Source of the DNA: Arthrobacter agilis | GTDB lineage: Bacteria > Actinomycetota > Actinomycetes > Actinomycetales > Micrococcaceae | DNA length: 64,000 nucleotides | Direction of reading: 5' to 3' | Assembly (NCBI RefSeq): GCF_006494655.1 | Contig: NZ_VHIM01000006.1 | Location: 124,001 to 188,000 of the forward strand | Shown here: positions 16,670 through 26,273 of the stretch, one piece after another | How positions within the stretch are numbered: position 1 is the first letter of the stretch | How the letters are laid out: each line of letters begins with the position of its first letter | Program-made: the position numbers and the translations under genes | The notes under the pieces: generated by a model | What the model was told of the DNA's origin: nothing | The model's input: only the letters and a program-made list of their open reading frames with translations | Databases searched by the model: none

Positions 16670-17296
16670 TCAGGCCAGCGCTGCGACGAGGTGCGGCAGG
16701 AGGGCCCGGAAGGCGATCCCGCGGTGGCTGATGGCGTTCTTCTCGGCCGCCGGCAGTTCGGCACAGCTGCGCTCCATCCCGTCGGGGACGAGAATGGGAT
16801 CGTACCCGAACCCGCCCTCGCCCCGCGGCGACGCGAGGAGGGAGCCGCGGAGCTCGCCGCGTTCGGTGTGGCCGCCGGGCACACCGGGACGGGCCAGGGC
16901 TGCGGCACACACGAAGGCGGCACCCCGCCGATCGGCAGGGATGTCCCCGAGCTGGGCCAGCAGCAGCTCGAGGTTGGCGGCGTCGTCGCCGTGCCGGCCG
17001 GCCCACCGGGCGGAGAAGATGCCGGGGGCACCGCCGAGGACGTCGACGGCGAGTCCGGAATCGTCGGCGACCGCGATCAGGCCCGTGGCCCGAGCCGTCT
17101 CCTCGGCCTTCAGCTGCGCATTCTCCTCGAACGTCACGCCGCTCTCCACGACGTCGGGGGCGCCCGCTGTGGCGGCATCGATGACCTGGGTGTCGACGTC
17201 GAGTCCCGGCACCTGACCGCGCAGCAGTTCGCGCAGCTCCCGGAGCTTGCCTGCATTGCGGGTTGCGAGCACGAGGCGCGCTGTGGTGTCAGGCAC
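16670..17296 (-). CDS. rdgB: XTP/dITP diphosphatase (RdgB/HAM1)
   Basis: 208 residues. It hydrolyses non-canonical dITP/XTP to monophosphates, cleaning the nucleotide pool. Signatures: [18 protein letters not shown] at the start, [38 protein letters not shown], and [10 protein letters not shown] near the end. GTG 17296 overlaps the rph stop by 8 bp, so translation is coupled. The rph-rdgB pair is the common actinobacterial arrangement. Confidence 0.96.
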   Translation of the reverse strand: MPDTTARLVLATRNAGKLRELRELLRGQVPGLDVDTQVIDAATAGAPDVVESGVTFEENAQLKAEETARATGLIAVADDSGLAVDVLGGAPGIFSARWAGRHGDDAANLELLLAQLGDIPADRRGAAFVCAAALARPGVPGGHTERGELRGSLLASPRGEGGFGYDPILVPDGMERSCAELPAAEKNAISHRGIAFRALLPHLVAALA

Positions 17297-18077
17297 CCTG
17301 GGAGTCCCGCAGTGTCTCGATCTGGATCTCGGCGAGCTGGGCGGTCCCGAGCAGCGCGAGGTCGAGCAGGGCGTCGAGTTCGGCCCGGTCGAAGGGCGCT
17401 CCCTCCGCGGTGCCCTGCACCTCGACGAACGTCCCGGAGCCGGTGACCACCACGTTCATGTCGGTCTCCGCCCGGACGTCCTCCACATAGGGCAGATCCA
17501 GCATCGGGACGCCGTCGATGATGCCCACGCTGATGGCCGCCACGGTATCGGTCAGCGGGTTGGCCGAGGCGGGGATGAGCTTCTTGTCCTTCGCGTACCG
17601 GATGGCGTCGGCCAGCGCCACGTAGGCGCCGGTGATGGCGGCGGTCCGCGTCCCGCCGTCGGCCTGGAGGACATCGCAGTCGAGGACGATCGTGTTCTCC
17701 CCCAGCGCCCTGGTGTCGATGATGGAGCGCAGGGAGCGGCCGATCAGGCGCGAGATCTCGTGCGTCCGCCCGCCGATCTTCCCCTTCACGGACTCGCGGT
17801 CCGAGCGCGTGTTGGTGGCGCGCGGCAGCATCGCGTACTCGGCGGTCACCCACCCCTTGCCCTCACCCTTGAGCCAGCGGGGAACACCGCTGGTCAGGGA
17901 CGCCGTGCAGAGCACCCGCGTGTTGCCGAACTCGATCAGGGCCGACCCCTCGGCCTGCTTCGACCAGCCGCGCGTGATGCTGATGTTCCGCAGCTGGTCC
18001 GGAGCCCGTCCGTCGGCTCGGACGACGGGGGCGGCGGCAGCGGAGGGCGGGCTGGACGTGGCATTCGCGGAAGTCAT
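17289..18077 (-). CDS. rph: Ribonuclease PH
   Basis: 262 residues. A phosphorolytic 3'-5' exoribonuclease that trims tRNA 3' ends. The sequence has [54 protein letters not shown] with the phosphate-binding Arg residues, and [19 protein letters not shown]. The start ATG 18077 has TAGACT 7 nt upstream and is likely leaderless; a weak GGAAA also lies in the gap. It is followed by overlapping rdgB. An Ala/Ser-rich N-terminal extension of about 20 residues precedes the domain. Confidence 0.97.
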   Translation of the reverse strand: MTSANATSSPPSAAAAPVVRADGRAPDQLRNISITRGWSKQAEGSALIEFGNTRVLCTASLTSGVPRWLKGEGKGWVTAEYAMLPRATNTRSDRESVKGKIGGRTHEISRLIGRSLRSIIDTRALGENTIVLDCDVLQADGGTRTAAITGAYVALADAIRYAKDKKLIPASANPLTDTVAAISVGIIDGVPMLDLPYVEDVRAETDMNVVVTGSGTFVEVQGTAEGAPFDRAELDALLDLALLGTAQLAEIQIETLRDSQGA

Positions 18078-18084
18078 GATTTCC

Positions 18085-18090
18085 AGTCTA
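18085..18090 (-). promoter_or_regulatory. -10 box for leaderless rph-rdgB
   Basis: TAGACT on the minus strand, 7 nt from the rph ATG, inside the 81-bp gap behind the MBL gene. It suggests that rph-rdgB has its own transcript within the murI cluster. Confidence 0.55.
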
Positions 18091-18158
18091 GACGGGCCCG
18101 CATGGGAGCTTCCTGGCAATCCGCGGCGTGCCCGGGCGGAATGCCGGCAGGGTGGGGC

Positions 18159-18956
18159 TCACACCGTGTAGGAGACCCCGGCGACGGCGACCGCGAGGTG
18201 TCCGTCGTAGCTCTGCCTGGCCTCGCTGACGGCGAGATTGGCGTCGTTCCAGACCGGCAGGTGTGTGAGCAGGAGCCGTTTGGCCTCGGCGCGGGTGGCG
18301 ACGACGCCGGCACGCTTGCCCGTGAGGTGGACGCCCGCGATGGCGTCGTCACGCCCCTCGTGGAAGGCCGCTTCGCACAGGAAGACATCGGCGCCGCGCG
18401 CCGCCTCCACCAGCGAGTCGCACGCGTCGGTGTCCCCGGAGTAGGTGAGGACGTGGGGCCGGCTCGCCCCGGCTGCGTCGGTCTCGGCCACCTCGACCCG
18501 CAGCGCATAGGCCTCCTCGATGGGGTGCAGCACCTGATACGGCGTGATCGAGAACGGGCCCACGGTCACGGCCACGCGGTCGCTCCAGGACCGGAAGTCG
18601 AAATCCTCGTGCATGCCGGGCTCGGGATCCAGCCCGTAGGCGCTGGCCATCCTGTCGGCCGTGTCCGCCGGCCCCCAGACGGGGATGCGCGGCATGCCCC
18701 ACCCGGAGGGATCCCAGTGCACCGCGACGTGCAGGCCGCAGAGGTCCATGCAGTGGTCCGGGTGCAGATGGGAGAGGAAGACGGCGTCGATCTCCCGGAG
18801 GTCCATGTAGCGCTGGAGCGCACCGAGCGACCCGTTGCCGAGATCGAGCAGGATGCGCCAGGTGCGCCCCTCCCACTCCGCGCTGAGCAGGTAGCAGGAG
18901 GCCGGGGACTGGGGGCCCGGGAACGAGCCGCTGCACCCGACGATGGTCAGTTTCAT
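18159..18956 (-). CDS. Metallo-beta-lactamase-fold hydrolase, Rv1339-like (candidate cAMP phosphodiesterase)
   Basis: 265 residues. The MBL core has HLHPDH (63-68) for the di-zinc site, a further Asp in [11 protein letters not shown] and His in [11 protein letters not shown], the RNase Z/ElaC-like pattern. Its position between murI and rph matches M. tuberculosis Rv1339, which has been reported to be an atypical class II cAMP phosphodiesterase. That role is therefore plausible here, but other phosphodiester substrates are possible. The start overlaps the murI stop by 4 bp (ATGA). Confidence 0.85.
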   Translation of the reverse strand: MKLTIVGCSGSFPGPQSPASCYLLSAEWEGRTWRILLDLGNGSLGALQRYMDLREIDAVFLSHLHPDHCMDLCGLHVAVHWDPSGWGMPRIPVWGPADTADRMASAYGLDPEPGMHEDFDFRSWSDRVAVTVGPFSITPYQVLHPIEEAYALRVEVAETDAAGASRPHVLTYSGDTDACDSLVEAARGADVFLCEAAFHEGRDDAIAGVHLTGKRAGVVATRAEAKRLLLTHLPVWNDANLAVSEARQSYDGHLAVAVAGVSYTV

Positions 18957-19864
18957 GCTCGGCGATACCCCGCGGCGGCGATCATCTCAGGTGTGACGCG
19001 CGCGAGGCTGCCCGTCGGATACTGGGCCGCGACATGGTCCACGTGCTGCACGCTCAGCACCTCGGGACCGAGGAAGCGGCGCGCGAGGACCTCGAAGGCG
19101 GCGGCATCCCCGGTGGCGATGAAACGGTGGACACCGGGGCCGGCGCCGTCCCGTTCGAGGCCATGGGAGACCAGCGCCCGGTAGACGTCCTTCGCGGTCT
19201 CCTCCGCGCTCGAGACCAGCGTGACGTCGTCGCCCATGACGTAGGAGATGACGCCGGTGAGCAGCGGATAGTGCGTGCAGCCCAGCACGACCGTGTCCAC
19301 GTCGGCAGCGCGCAGCGGTGCGAGATATTCCTCGGCCGTGCGCAGCAGGTCGGCGCCTCCCGTGATGCCCGCCTCGACGAACTCGACGAAGGCCGGACAT
19401 GCCACGGAGGTCACGTCGAGATGCGGGGCAGCCGCGAACGTGTCGTCGTAGGCGCGCGAGCCGACGGTCGCCGTCGTGCCGATCACCCCGATCCGACCGG
19501 ACCGGGTGGACGCGACGGCGCGGCGGACGGCGGGCTGGATGACCTCGATCACCGGGATGCCGTACCGGGCGGTGTAGCGCTCCCGCGCGTCGCGCAGGAC
19601 GGCGGCCGACGCCGAGTTGCACGCGATCACGAGGAGCTTGACCCCGGAGTCCACGAGCTCGTCCATCACGCCGAGCGCGTGGGCGCGGACGCTCGCGATG
19701 GGCAACGGACCGTAGGGGCCGTTCGCGGTGTCACCCACGTACATGATCGACTCGTGGGGCAACTGGTCGATCACGGCCCTAGCGACCGTCAGTCCGCCGA
19801 CGCCGGAGTCGAAGATGCCGATGGGCGCCTCGCTGCGGGTGGTGTGCTCGTGGTCTGGACTCAT
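18953..19864 (-). CDS. murI: Glutamate racemase
   Basis: 303 residues. It converts L- to D-glutamate for peptidoglycan. Catalytic elements: FDSGVGG with Asp19, the two catalytic cysteines Cys82 in ACNSAS and Cys196 in GCTHYPLL, and [11 protein letters not shown]. The ATG is preceded by GGAGGATC. TAGGGT nearby (19874-19879 by minus-strand reading) may be its -10. It is translationally coupled to the downstream MBL gene. Confidence 0.97.
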   Translation of the reverse strand: MSPDHEHTTRSEAPIGIFDSGVGGLTVARAVIDQLPHESIMYVGDTANGPYGPLPIASVRAHALGVMDELVDSGVKLLVIACNSASAAVLRDARERYTARYGIPVIEVIQPAVRRAVASTRSGRIGVIGTTATVGSRAYDDTFAAAPHLDVTSVACPAFVEFVEAGITGGADLLRTAEEYLAPLRAADVDTVVLGCTHYPLLTGVISYVMGDDVTLVSSAEETAKDVYRALVSHGLERDGAGPGVHRFIATGDAAAFEVLARRFLGPEVLSVQHVDHVAAQYPTGSLARVTPEMIAAAGYRRA

Positions 19865-19949
19865 GATCCTCCGACCCTATTGCGTGCCGCCGATGAAAAC
19901 TATCGCCCGACCCGTGGGCTGCATCACAGCCGGGCCGTCGCCGGGGCGG

Positions 19950-20525
19950 TCAGCGCTCGAGGCGCGCGGCCTTCAGCATGGCCTGGACGAGCGACTCCTG
20001 GAGCCAGGTGACGAAGTTGTAGACGAGGGCCAGGTAGGACTCGACGTCGTCCACGTCCTTCGAGTCGGCGATCTCGTGGAGGCGCTCGGCGTCGGCCTCC
20101 GACTCGATGGAGAGCCGGTCCGCGAGGACCAGCCTCACGTCGTTGAGGGCCTGGGCCAGGAGCCTCGCCTGCTCGTCGTTGAGTGTCACGGGGCTGGTCT
20201 CGAGGAGAAGGGCACTGGCGCGCAGGGCGCCCATCTTCTGCTCGCGCAGGGATCGCTCGGTGAGGCGGCGGAAGGCGAGCGCCTCGTCGTCGTCCCCGCG
20301 CACTGCATCGGGAAGGAGCCGCCGGACGGCGGAGTCACCCGGGGCACTCACCTCGGTGTCGGCTCCGGACATCCCGACCAGGGCCGCCAGCGGATCCTCG
20401 CTGGCAGCGGTCTCCGGTTCGAGCATGGCGACGACGTCGTCCAGCAGGGCCCGCAGCAGGCGGGCCTCGCCCGGCTCCAGTGCGCCGGTGATACCGCGGC
20501 GCGTCGACTTGAAGGATTTCGCCAT
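19950..20525 (-). CDS. DUF2017 family protein
   Basis: 191 residues, helical, with no catalytic motif I can identify. The N-terminus KSTRRGITGALEPGEARLLRALLDDVVAML and the C-terminus YNFVTWLQESLVQAML are characteristic of the actinobacterial DUF2017 family that almost always follows clpS. It lies 7 bp behind clpS, and the link suggests a role around ClpS/ClpP protein turnover, but none is known to me. No DNA-binding or membrane segment is evident. Confidence 0.88.
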   Translation of the reverse strand: MAKSFKSTRRGITGALEPGEARLLRALLDDVVAMLEPETAASEDPLAALVGMSGADTEVSAPGDSAVRRLLPDAVRGDDDEALAFRRLTERSLREQKMGALRASALLLETSPVTLNDEQARLLAQALNDVRLVLADRLSIESEADAERLHEIADSKDVDDVESYLALVYNFVTWLQESLVQAMLKAARLER

Positions 20526-20532
20526 GGGGCGC

Positions 20533-20841
20533 CTACTCGCTTCCGGCTTTTTCGAAGGTGGCCCAGAGTCCGTAGGAGTGCAGGGCCACGGTGTCCTGCT
20601 CCACCTTCTCGCGGGTACCGGAGATGACGGCGGACCTCCCCTGCTCGTGGACCTCGAGCATCAGCGTCCGCGCCTTCGACTCGGTGTACCCGAAGTAGGA
20701 CTGGAACACGTAGCTGACATAGCTCATGAGATTGACGGGGTCGTTCCACACCACGACGATCCAGGGCTGGTCCGGGTCGGTCTTCTCGACCGTCCCCACC
20801 TCTTCCCGGGTGTCCGTGCCGGTTGCAAAGCCTACTGTCAT
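20533..20841 (-). CDS. clpS: ClpS adaptor protein
   Basis: 102 residues. ClpS delivers N-degron substrates to the ClpAP/ClpCP protease. It contains PWIVVVWNDPVNLMSYVSYVF with the conserved NDPVN substrate pocket, and KARTLMLEVHEQGRSAV. The ATG at 20841 is chosen because TAGAAT lies 7 nt upstream. GAGGGG in that gap is 1 nt from the ATG, too close to be a ribosome binding site, which favours a leaderless transcript. It is divergent from pncB, as in mycobacteria. Confidence 0.95.
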   Translation of the reverse strand: MTVGFATGTDTREEVGTVEKTDPDQPWIVVVWNDPVNLMSYVSYVFQSYFGYTESKARTLMLEVHEQGRSAVISGTREKVEQDTVALHSYGLWATFEKAGSE

Positions 20842-20848
20842 ACCCCTC

Positions 20849-20854
20849 ATTCTA
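20849..20854 (-). promoter_or_regulatory. -10 box for leaderless clpS
   Basis: TAGAAT on the minus strand, 7 nt from the clpS ATG. It faces away from the pncB box 52 bp to the right. Confidence 0.6.
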
Positions 20855-20906
20855 GGTGGACGCACCCCCGCGTACCGGCCGGGTACTCCTACAGCGGACA
20901 CCCCGC

Positions 20907-20912
20907 TATCGT
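20907..20912 (+). promoter_or_regulatory. -10 box for leaderless pncB
   Basis: TATCGT lies 7 nt before GTG 20920. No palindrome resembling the NrtR box at 1996-2016 is visible in this 78-bp divergent region. Confidence 0.55.
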
Positions 20913-20919
20913 TTTGAGG

Positions 20920-22272
20920 GTGACCGACGCCGTGACCTCAGACCCGCCTGCCCCCGTGACCTTCCCGAACAGCGCGCTCTTCACCGACCAGTACGAGCTG
21001 ACGATGCTGCAGGCCTCCCTCCACTCGGGAGCAGCCCACCGCCGATCCGTCTTCGAGGCCTTCGCCCGGCGGCTGCCCGCGGGCCGGCGGTACGGCGTGG
21101 TGGCTGGGACGGGCCGCCTCCTCGAGGCACTCGCGGGCTTCCGGTTCGACGACACCCAGCTCTCCTTCCTCGCCGACCGCCGGATCGTGGACGACACCAC
21201 CCTCGCCTGGCTCGCCGACTTCCGGTTCACGGGTTCCATCTCGGGCTACGCCGAGGGCGAGGCCTACTTCCCGCACTCCCCCATCCTCACCGTCGAGTCG
21301 ACGTTCGCCGAGGCCTGCATCCTCGAGACGTTGATCCTCTCGATCCTCAACCACGACAGCGCGATCGCCGCCGCGGCGTCGCGGATGACCGGCGCGGCCG
21401 CGGGCCGTCCCTGCATCGAGATGGGATCGCGGCGCACGCACGAGGAATCGGCCGTCGCAGCTGCGCGCGCCGCGATCATCGGCGGTTTCGCGAGCACCTC
21501 CAGCCTCGAGGCGGGTCGGCGCTACGGATTGTCCACCGTCGGCACGGCCGCCCACTCCTTCACCCTGCTGCACGACTCCGAGCGCGCAGCCTTCGAGGCG
21601 CAGGTCGCCGCGCTGGGTCGGGGGACCTCGCTCCTCGTCGACACGTACGACGTCGAACAGGGCGTGCGCACCGCCGTGGACGTCGCGGGCCCCGAACTCG
21701 GTGCCGTCCGCCTCGACTCGGGCGACCTCGTGGCGCAGGCCCGCTGGGTCCGCCAGCTCCTCGACGATCTCGGGAACCACACGACGAAGATCGTCGTCAC
21801 CTCGGACCTCGACGAATTCGCCATCGGGCTGCTCGCCTCCGCTCCGGTCGACTCCTACGGCGTGGGGACGTCGCTCGTGACCGGCTCGGGCGCACCGACC
21901 GCGGGCATGGTCTACAAGCTGGTGAGCCGGCAGGACGACGACGGCGATTTCGTCGCCGTCGCGAAGGCCGCCACGAACAAGGCCTCCGTCGGTGGGATCA
22001 AACGCGCCCTGCGCCGGCTCGACGAGCACGGCACGGCGCAGGCCGAGGTTGTGGGCATCGGTCTCAGCCCCGCCGACGACGGCAACGACCGGCCCCTGAT
22101 GCAGCAGTTCGTCCGGGACGGCTCCCTCCTGCAGGGATGGACCGGGGCTGCCGCCGTGGCACGGGCCACAGAGCACCACGCACTGTCCATGGCCGAGCTT
22201 CCGGCCGCCGTCCGGCGGCTGCAGCGCGGCGAACCCGTCATCCCCACCGAGTACGAGGAGGTATCAGCATGA
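20920..22272 (+). CDS. pncB: Nicotinate phosphoribosyltransferase
   Basis: 450 residues. It makes nicotinate mononucleotide from nicotinate and PRPP in the Preiss-Handler NAD salvage route. Family blocks: ALFTDQYELTMLQASL, VFEAFARRLP, MGSRRTHEESA, STVGTAAHSF, LVDTYDVEQG, VRLDSGDL and SYGVGTSL. GTG 20920 is favoured by the TATCGT box 7 nt upstream; GTG 20932, 4 codons later, is possible with GAGGG as a distant ribosome site. Its stop overlaps the pncA start by 4 bp. Confidence 0.96.
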   Translation: MTDAVTSDPPAPVTFPNSALFTDQYELTMLQASLHSGAAHRRSVFEAFARRLPAGRRYGVVAGTGRLLEALAGFRFDDTQLSFLADRRIVDDTTLAWLADFRFTGSISGYAEGEAYFPHSPILTVESTFAEACILETLILSILNHDSAIAAAASRMTGAAAGRPCIEMGSRRTHEESAVAAARAAIIGGFASTSSLEAGRRYGLSTVGTAAHSFTLLHDSERAAFEAQVAALGRGTSLLVDTYDVEQGVRTAVDVAGPELGAVRLDSGDLVAQARWVRQLLDDLGNHTTKIVVTSDLDEFAIGLLASAPVDSYGVGTSLVTGSGAPTAGMVYKLVSRQDDDGDFVAVAKAATNKASVGGIKRALRRLDEHGTAQAEVVGIGLSPADDGNDRPLMQQFVRDGSLLQGWTGAAAVARATEHHALSMAELPAAVRRLQRGEPVIPTEYEEVSA

Positions 22273-22892
22273 CGCGCGCACTGATCATCGTGGATGTCCA
22301 GAACGACTTCTGCGAGGGCGGATCCCTCGCGGTCGACGGCGGCGCACAGGTCGCCGTGGACATCAGCGACCACATCGACGAGCAGGCCGCCGCCTACGAC
22401 TACATCGTCGCGACCCAGGACTGGCACATCGATCCGGGCTCCCACTTCTCGGAGGCACCCGACTTCGTCGACTCCTGGCCCATCCACTGTGTCGCGGACA
22501 CCAGGGGCGCGGACTTCCACCCGGACCTGGACACCGAGAGCATCGACGCGGTCTTCCGCAAGGGACAGTTCGAGGCGGCGTACTCCGGCTTCGAGGGTGT
22601 CCTGGCACCGGAGGACGAGGTTCCGACCGGCGAGCAGAAGCTCGGGAGCGGCGCCGCGGAGAGCCTCGAGGATCCCATGACGCTCGACGACTGGCTCCGG
22701 GACCACGAGGTGGACGAGGTGGCAGTGGTGGGACTCGCGACGGACTACTGCGTGCGTGCGACCGTCCTCGATGCCCTGCAGGCCGGGTACTCGGTCTCGC
22801 TGCCGGCGGGCCTCACCCGGGGTGTCCGCGAGGACCGGACCGAGGACGTGCTCGACGAGCTGCAGACGGCCGGTGCCGAACTGACCCGGTAG
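22269..22892 (+). CDS. pncA: Nicotinamidase
   Basis: 207 residues. It deamidates nicotinamide to nicotinate, feeding PncB encoded just upstream; the 4-bp ATGA overlap keeps the two steps in proportion. The catalytic triad is Asp9 (DVQNDF), Lys98 (FRKGQ) and Cys161 (ATDYCV). Metal ligands are Asp51 and His53 in TQDWH, with a later His. A stretch of about 18 residues around 120-137 is Gly/Glu/Ser-rich and looks like an added surface loop, making the protein slightly longer than typical. Being an amidase, it would also be expected to activate pyrazinamide. Confidence 0.95.
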   Translation: MTRALIIVDVQNDFCEGGSLAVDGGAQVAVDISDHIDEQAAAYDYIVATQDWHIDPGSHFSEAPDFVDSWPIHCVADTRGADFHPDLDTESIDAVFRKGQFEAAYSGFEGVLAPEDEVPTGEQKLGSGAAESLEDPMTLDDWLRDHEVDEVAVVGLATDYCVRATVLDALQAGYSVSLPAGLTRGVREDRTEDVLDELQTAGAELTR

Positions 22893-22917
22893 CGGCCCGA
22901 CGCACGCGGACAGGGGG

Positions 22918-22944
22918 AAGGCCGGGCTGCATCAGCCCGGCCTT
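22918..22944. terminator. Bidirectional hairpin terminator between pncA and the helicase gene
   Basis: AAGGCCGGGCTG (22918-22929) pairs perfectly with CAGCCCGGCCTT (22933-22944) around a 3-nt loop. It lies in the 85-bp gap between two convergent genes, so it can end both transcripts. Confidence 0.85.
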
Positions 22945-22977
22945 CGTCGTTCCCTACGGTTGCGCTGCCTCGGTCCG

Positions 22978-24756
22978 CTACTTCTTGCCGATGAACCAGT
23001 CCTGCAGTTTCTGCAGCCGGCGCTGGAGCTGGTCCTCGTCGGCCTGGGCGACGGCGGGTCCACCGCACTGGCGGCGCAGCTCGGTGTGTACCTGGCCGTG
23101 CGGCATGCCGGTCCTGGCAGCCCACGCGGAGACGTTCTTGGCGAGCTGGCCGCGCAGTTCCGTGAGCTGCCGGTGGTCGACGACGAGCGGTTCCGCAGCC
23201 GGGACCGCGGGCCCCCGGGCCTTCCGGCGGGACTGCTGCTCGTGCTGGCGCTGACGCAGCAGCTGACCCACCTGGTCGGCGTCGAGCAGCCCGGGTATGC
23301 CGAGGAAGTCCTGCTCGTCCTCGCTCCCCATTTCCCCGCCCGTGCCGAACTCGCCGCCGTCGAACAGGACGCGGTCGAAGGACGCCTGCGACTCCAGCGC
23401 TTCGAACTTCTGCTTCGTGAGCGAGTCCGACGCCTTGTCCTCGCGGTTGGCGGCCTCCATGAGGGCGTCCTCGAGACCGAAACCCTCGTCGTCCTTCTCC
23501 GGACGGTCGAGTGCGTGGTCGCGTTCGAGTTCGAGCTGGTTGGCGAGTGCCATGAGATTGGGCACCGACGGGAGGAAGATCGACGCCGTCTCCCCGCGGC
23601 GTCGGGCGCGGACGTAGCGGCCCACGGCCTGCGCGAAGAACAGCGGCGTCGCGGTGGACGTCGCGTACACGCCGACGGCGAGCCGCGGGACGTCGACACC
23701 CTCGGACACCATGCGGACGGCCACCATCCACCGCTTGTCCCCGTCGGAGAACTCCTCGATCTTCGAGGAGGCCTTGGCGTCGTCGGAGAGGATGACGATC
23801 GGCGACTCGCCCGTGATCCGTTTGAGCTGGCCGGCGTAGGCGCGCGCGTCGTCGTGGTCCGTCGCGATGACCAGGCCACCGGCGTCGTGCACGGTGCGCC
23901 GCACCTCCGTGAGCCTCTTGTCCGCCGCGGCGAGGACCGCGGGGACCCACTCGCCCGCGGGATTGAGCGCGGTCCGCCACGCCTGGGCGGTGATGTCCTT
24001 CGTCACCGCGGCCTCGCCGAGGGATGCGGCCATCTCCTCGCCGGCGCTCGTGCGCCAGCGCATCTGACCGGAGTAGGCCATGAACATCACGGGCCGCACC
24101 ACGTGGTCGCGGAGCGCCTGCCCGTACCCGTAGGTGTAGTCGGCACGCGACCGGCGGATGCCGTCGCGGTCCTCCGCGTACTCCACGAAGGGGATGGCCG
24201 CGGTGTCGGAGCGGAAGGGTGTCCCGGTGAGGGCGAGACGCCGTGCCGCGGGCTCGAAGGCCTCCCGGATGCCGTCGCCCCAGGAGAGCGCGTCGCCGCC
24301 GTGGTGGATCTCGTCGAGGATGACGAGGGTCCGGGCGGCTTCGGTCTTGGCGCGGTGCAGCATGGGCTTGCTCGCCACCTGCGCGTAGGTCACCGCGACG
24401 CCGATGAAGGCTCCGCCGTGGCGTCCGTCGGCGTTCTTGAAGTTCGGGTCGATCGCCAGCCCCACGCGCGCCGCCGCGTCCGCCCACTGGCGCTTCAGGT
24501 GATCGGTCGGGGCGACGACCGTGATGCGGTTGACGATCCCCCGGTCCACGAGCTCGGTGGCGACACGGAGGGCGAACGTCGTCTTGCCCGCACCGGGCGT
24601 CGCGACGGCGAGGAAATCGCTCGGCGACTCGGTGAAATACTTCTCCAGCGCTTCGCTCTGCCACTGGCGGAGCTTGGGGGCCGTGCCCCACGCCGCTCGC
24701 TCGGGATACGCGGGGGGCAGGGCTGCGCCGGCACCGAACAGGGTGTCATTACTCAC
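22978..24756 (-). CDS. Superfamily-2 DEAD/DEAH-box helicase
   Basis: 592 residues. Helicase motifs: QWQSEALEKY (Q-like), Walker A TPGAGKTT (about 53-60), DEIHHGG (148-154, motif II DEIH), LTGTPFRSD (III), and motifs V-VI around VSEGVDVP and QAVGRYVRARR. The C-terminal 150 or so residues are charged and unassigned, ending in a Leu/Gln-rich helical region that may bind DNA. It resembles the XPB/UvsW-like branch and probably unwinds nucleic acid in repair; no specific role can be given. GTG 24756 overlaps the stop of the upstream MFS gene by 4 bp. The frame continues upstream past this start, but only as a shadow of the MFS gene. Confidence 0.88.
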   Translation of the reverse strand: MSNDTLFGAGAALPPAYPERAAWGTAPKLRQWQSEALEKYFTESPSDFLAVATPGAGKTTFALRVATELVDRGIVNRITVVAPTDHLKRQWADAAARVGLAIDPNFKNADGRHGGAFIGVAVTYAQVASKPMLHRAKTEAARTLVILDEIHHGGDALSWGDGIREAFEPAARRLALTGTPFRSDTAAIPFVEYAEDRDGIRRSRADYTYGYGQALRDHVVRPVMFMAYSGQMRWRTSAGEEMAASLGEAAVTKDITAQAWRTALNPAGEWVPAVLAAADKRLTEVRRTVHDAGGLVIATDHDDARAYAGQLKRITGESPIVILSDDAKASSKIEEFSDGDKRWMVAVRMVSEGVDVPRLAVGVYATSTATPLFFAQAVGRYVRARRRGETASIFLPSVPNLMALANQLELERDHALDRPEKDDEGFGLEDALMEAANREDKASDSLTKQKFEALESQASFDRVLFDGGEFGTGGEMGSEDEQDFLGIPGLLDADQVGQLLRQRQHEQQSRRKARGPAVPAAEPLVVDHRQLTELRGQLAKNVSAWAARTGMPHGQVHTELRRQCGGPAVAQADEDQLQRRLQKLQDWFIGKK

Positions 24757-26216
24757 GCCGGGACAGTACCTTCCATTGACTTGCCGGGGGTCGAGCCGGG
24801 GCCGGCATCGGATGCCCTGGCCCCTCTCAGACCCGAAACTATACCTGCTGCCGTGGACACCCACAGAGCCAGCCAGATGGCAACGAACGTGGGGACGTGT
24901 CCGGGGTCCGCGTCGTCGTGCAGGAGCGCGAACAGCGCGCCCGCCCCGGCCGTCCCGACCACGCCGCCGAGCTGGTCCGAGATCTGGAGGGCGGCCGAGT
25001 TCCGGCCCTGCTCGGCGCGGGCTGAGAGTTTCAGCACCAGGACGGAGGTACTCGAGAGGGTCATGCCCATCGCGAATCCTGAGGTGGACCAGACCACGGC
25101 CAGTACCCAGAGCGGTGCCTCGACCGCCGTCGCGAGGGCGAACCCGCCGAGGGACAGGGAGAGGATGGACGAGCCTGCGAGCAGGAGCCAGCCGCGTTCG
25201 AACGTGACCCGCGCCTGCACGAAGGAGCCGAGGCTCCAGCCGAGGGCACCGGCGCTCAGCGTCAGCCCGGCCGTGCCGGCGCTGATGCCCCGCGAGCTGA
25301 CGAGCATGAGCGGGATGAAGGCCTCCGTGCCGAAGAACGCGATGGTGACGAGCCCCCTGGTCGCGATCACGCTGGGCAGCCCACGTGCCAGCAGGAGGGT
25401 CCCCTTCGGGAGGAGCGGCGGCAGGACGGCCACGACGACGGCGATCCCGGCCACGGCGGTCAGGACGAGCCCTCCCGCGACGGCCGCCGACGGGCTGTCC
25501 GTGTCGGCGAGCCGGACAACCGACCACTGGGCCGCGAAGACGCCCCCCGCCAGGGCGAGCCCCCGAAGGGTGCGGGCCCTCGCCGATCCGACGTCGGGAG
25601 CGCTCGGGGCACCCAGGTCGCTCGTCTTCGGCCAGACGATCACGACGGCCGCGAGCACCACGGGCGCGACCCCGAGGAACACCCAGCGCCAGCCGAACTG
25701 CTCCGTGACGAACCCTGCCACGACCGGACCGATCAGCGCCGGCAGTACCCAGGCGGCGGCCAGCCAGCCGAACACGACGGGTTGTGCGTGCTGGGGGAAG
25801 GACCGGCCGATCACCACGTACACGGCGACGATCATGAAGCCGCCACCCAGACCGGAGATGGCCCGGCCCATGGTGACGAGCCAGAACGCCGGGGCGGCTC
25901 CTGCCGCGAGCAGGCCCACGATCATGAGGGCCATCCCGACGGCGAGGGCCGGGCGGGGACCCTGCCTGTCGCACCAGGACCCGGCGAGCACGGTGCCGAG
26001 CAGCGACGCCGTCAGGTACATCGAGAACGCGAGGCCGTAGCTCGACTCCCCCGACAGGTCCCGGGCGACCGACGGCATCGCCGTCACCACGGCCATCGCC
26101 TCGAACGCGGCGCACGTGATGATCGCGAGGATACCGACGGTCAGGGGCCGCAGCTCGGGTGACATCGCACCGCCGCCCGTAGGCCGGCCGGACGTCCTGC
26201 TGGAGACCTTGCTCAT
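24753..26216 (-). CDS. MFS transporter (drug:H+ antiporter-like)
   Basis: 487 residues, about twelve to fourteen membrane segments. The MFS loop motif WCDRQGPRPAL follows the second helix, and GRAISGLGGGFMIVAVY resembles the antiporter motif. N- and C-termini are polar. The likely role is export of toxic or hydrophobic compounds, by family resemblance only. The stop TGA shares 4 bp with the helicase start, so a membrane exporter and a helicase are translated from one message. ATG 26216 has a weak CAGGTG upstream. Confidence 0.9.
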   Translation of the reverse strand: MSKVSSRTSGRPTGGGAMSPELRPLTVGILAIITCAAFEAMAVVTAMPSVARDLSGESSYGLAFSMYLTASLLGTVLAGSWCDRQGPRPALAVGMALMIVGLLAAGAAPAFWLVTMGRAISGLGGGFMIVAVYVVIGRSFPQHAQPVVFGWLAAAWVLPALIGPVVAGFVTEQFGWRWVFLGVAPVVLAAVVIVWPKTSDLGAPSAPDVGSARARTLRGLALAGGVFAAQWSVVRLADTDSPSAAVAGGLVLTAVAGIAVVVAVLPPLLPKGTLLLARGLPSVIATRGLVTIAFFGTEAFIPLMLVSSRGISAGTAGLTLSAGALGWSLGSFVQARVTFERGWLLLAGSSILSLSLGGFALATAVEAPLWVLAVVWSTSGFAMGMTLSSTSVLVLKLSARAEQGRNSAALQISDQLGGVVGTAGAGALFALLHDDADPGHVPTFVAIWLALWVSTAAGIVSGLRGARASDAGPGSTPGKSMEGTVPA

Positions 26217-26273
26217 GGCACCTGTTCTGCTGGAGTGGAGCGAGCACCACTCCTCGGAGGTACCGCCTGCAGG

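Noticed and set aside
22960-26040. Plus-strand frame of 1026 codons opposite the helicase and MFS genes
   Set aside because: Antisense shadow; the opposite strand encodes clear helicase and transporter motifs.
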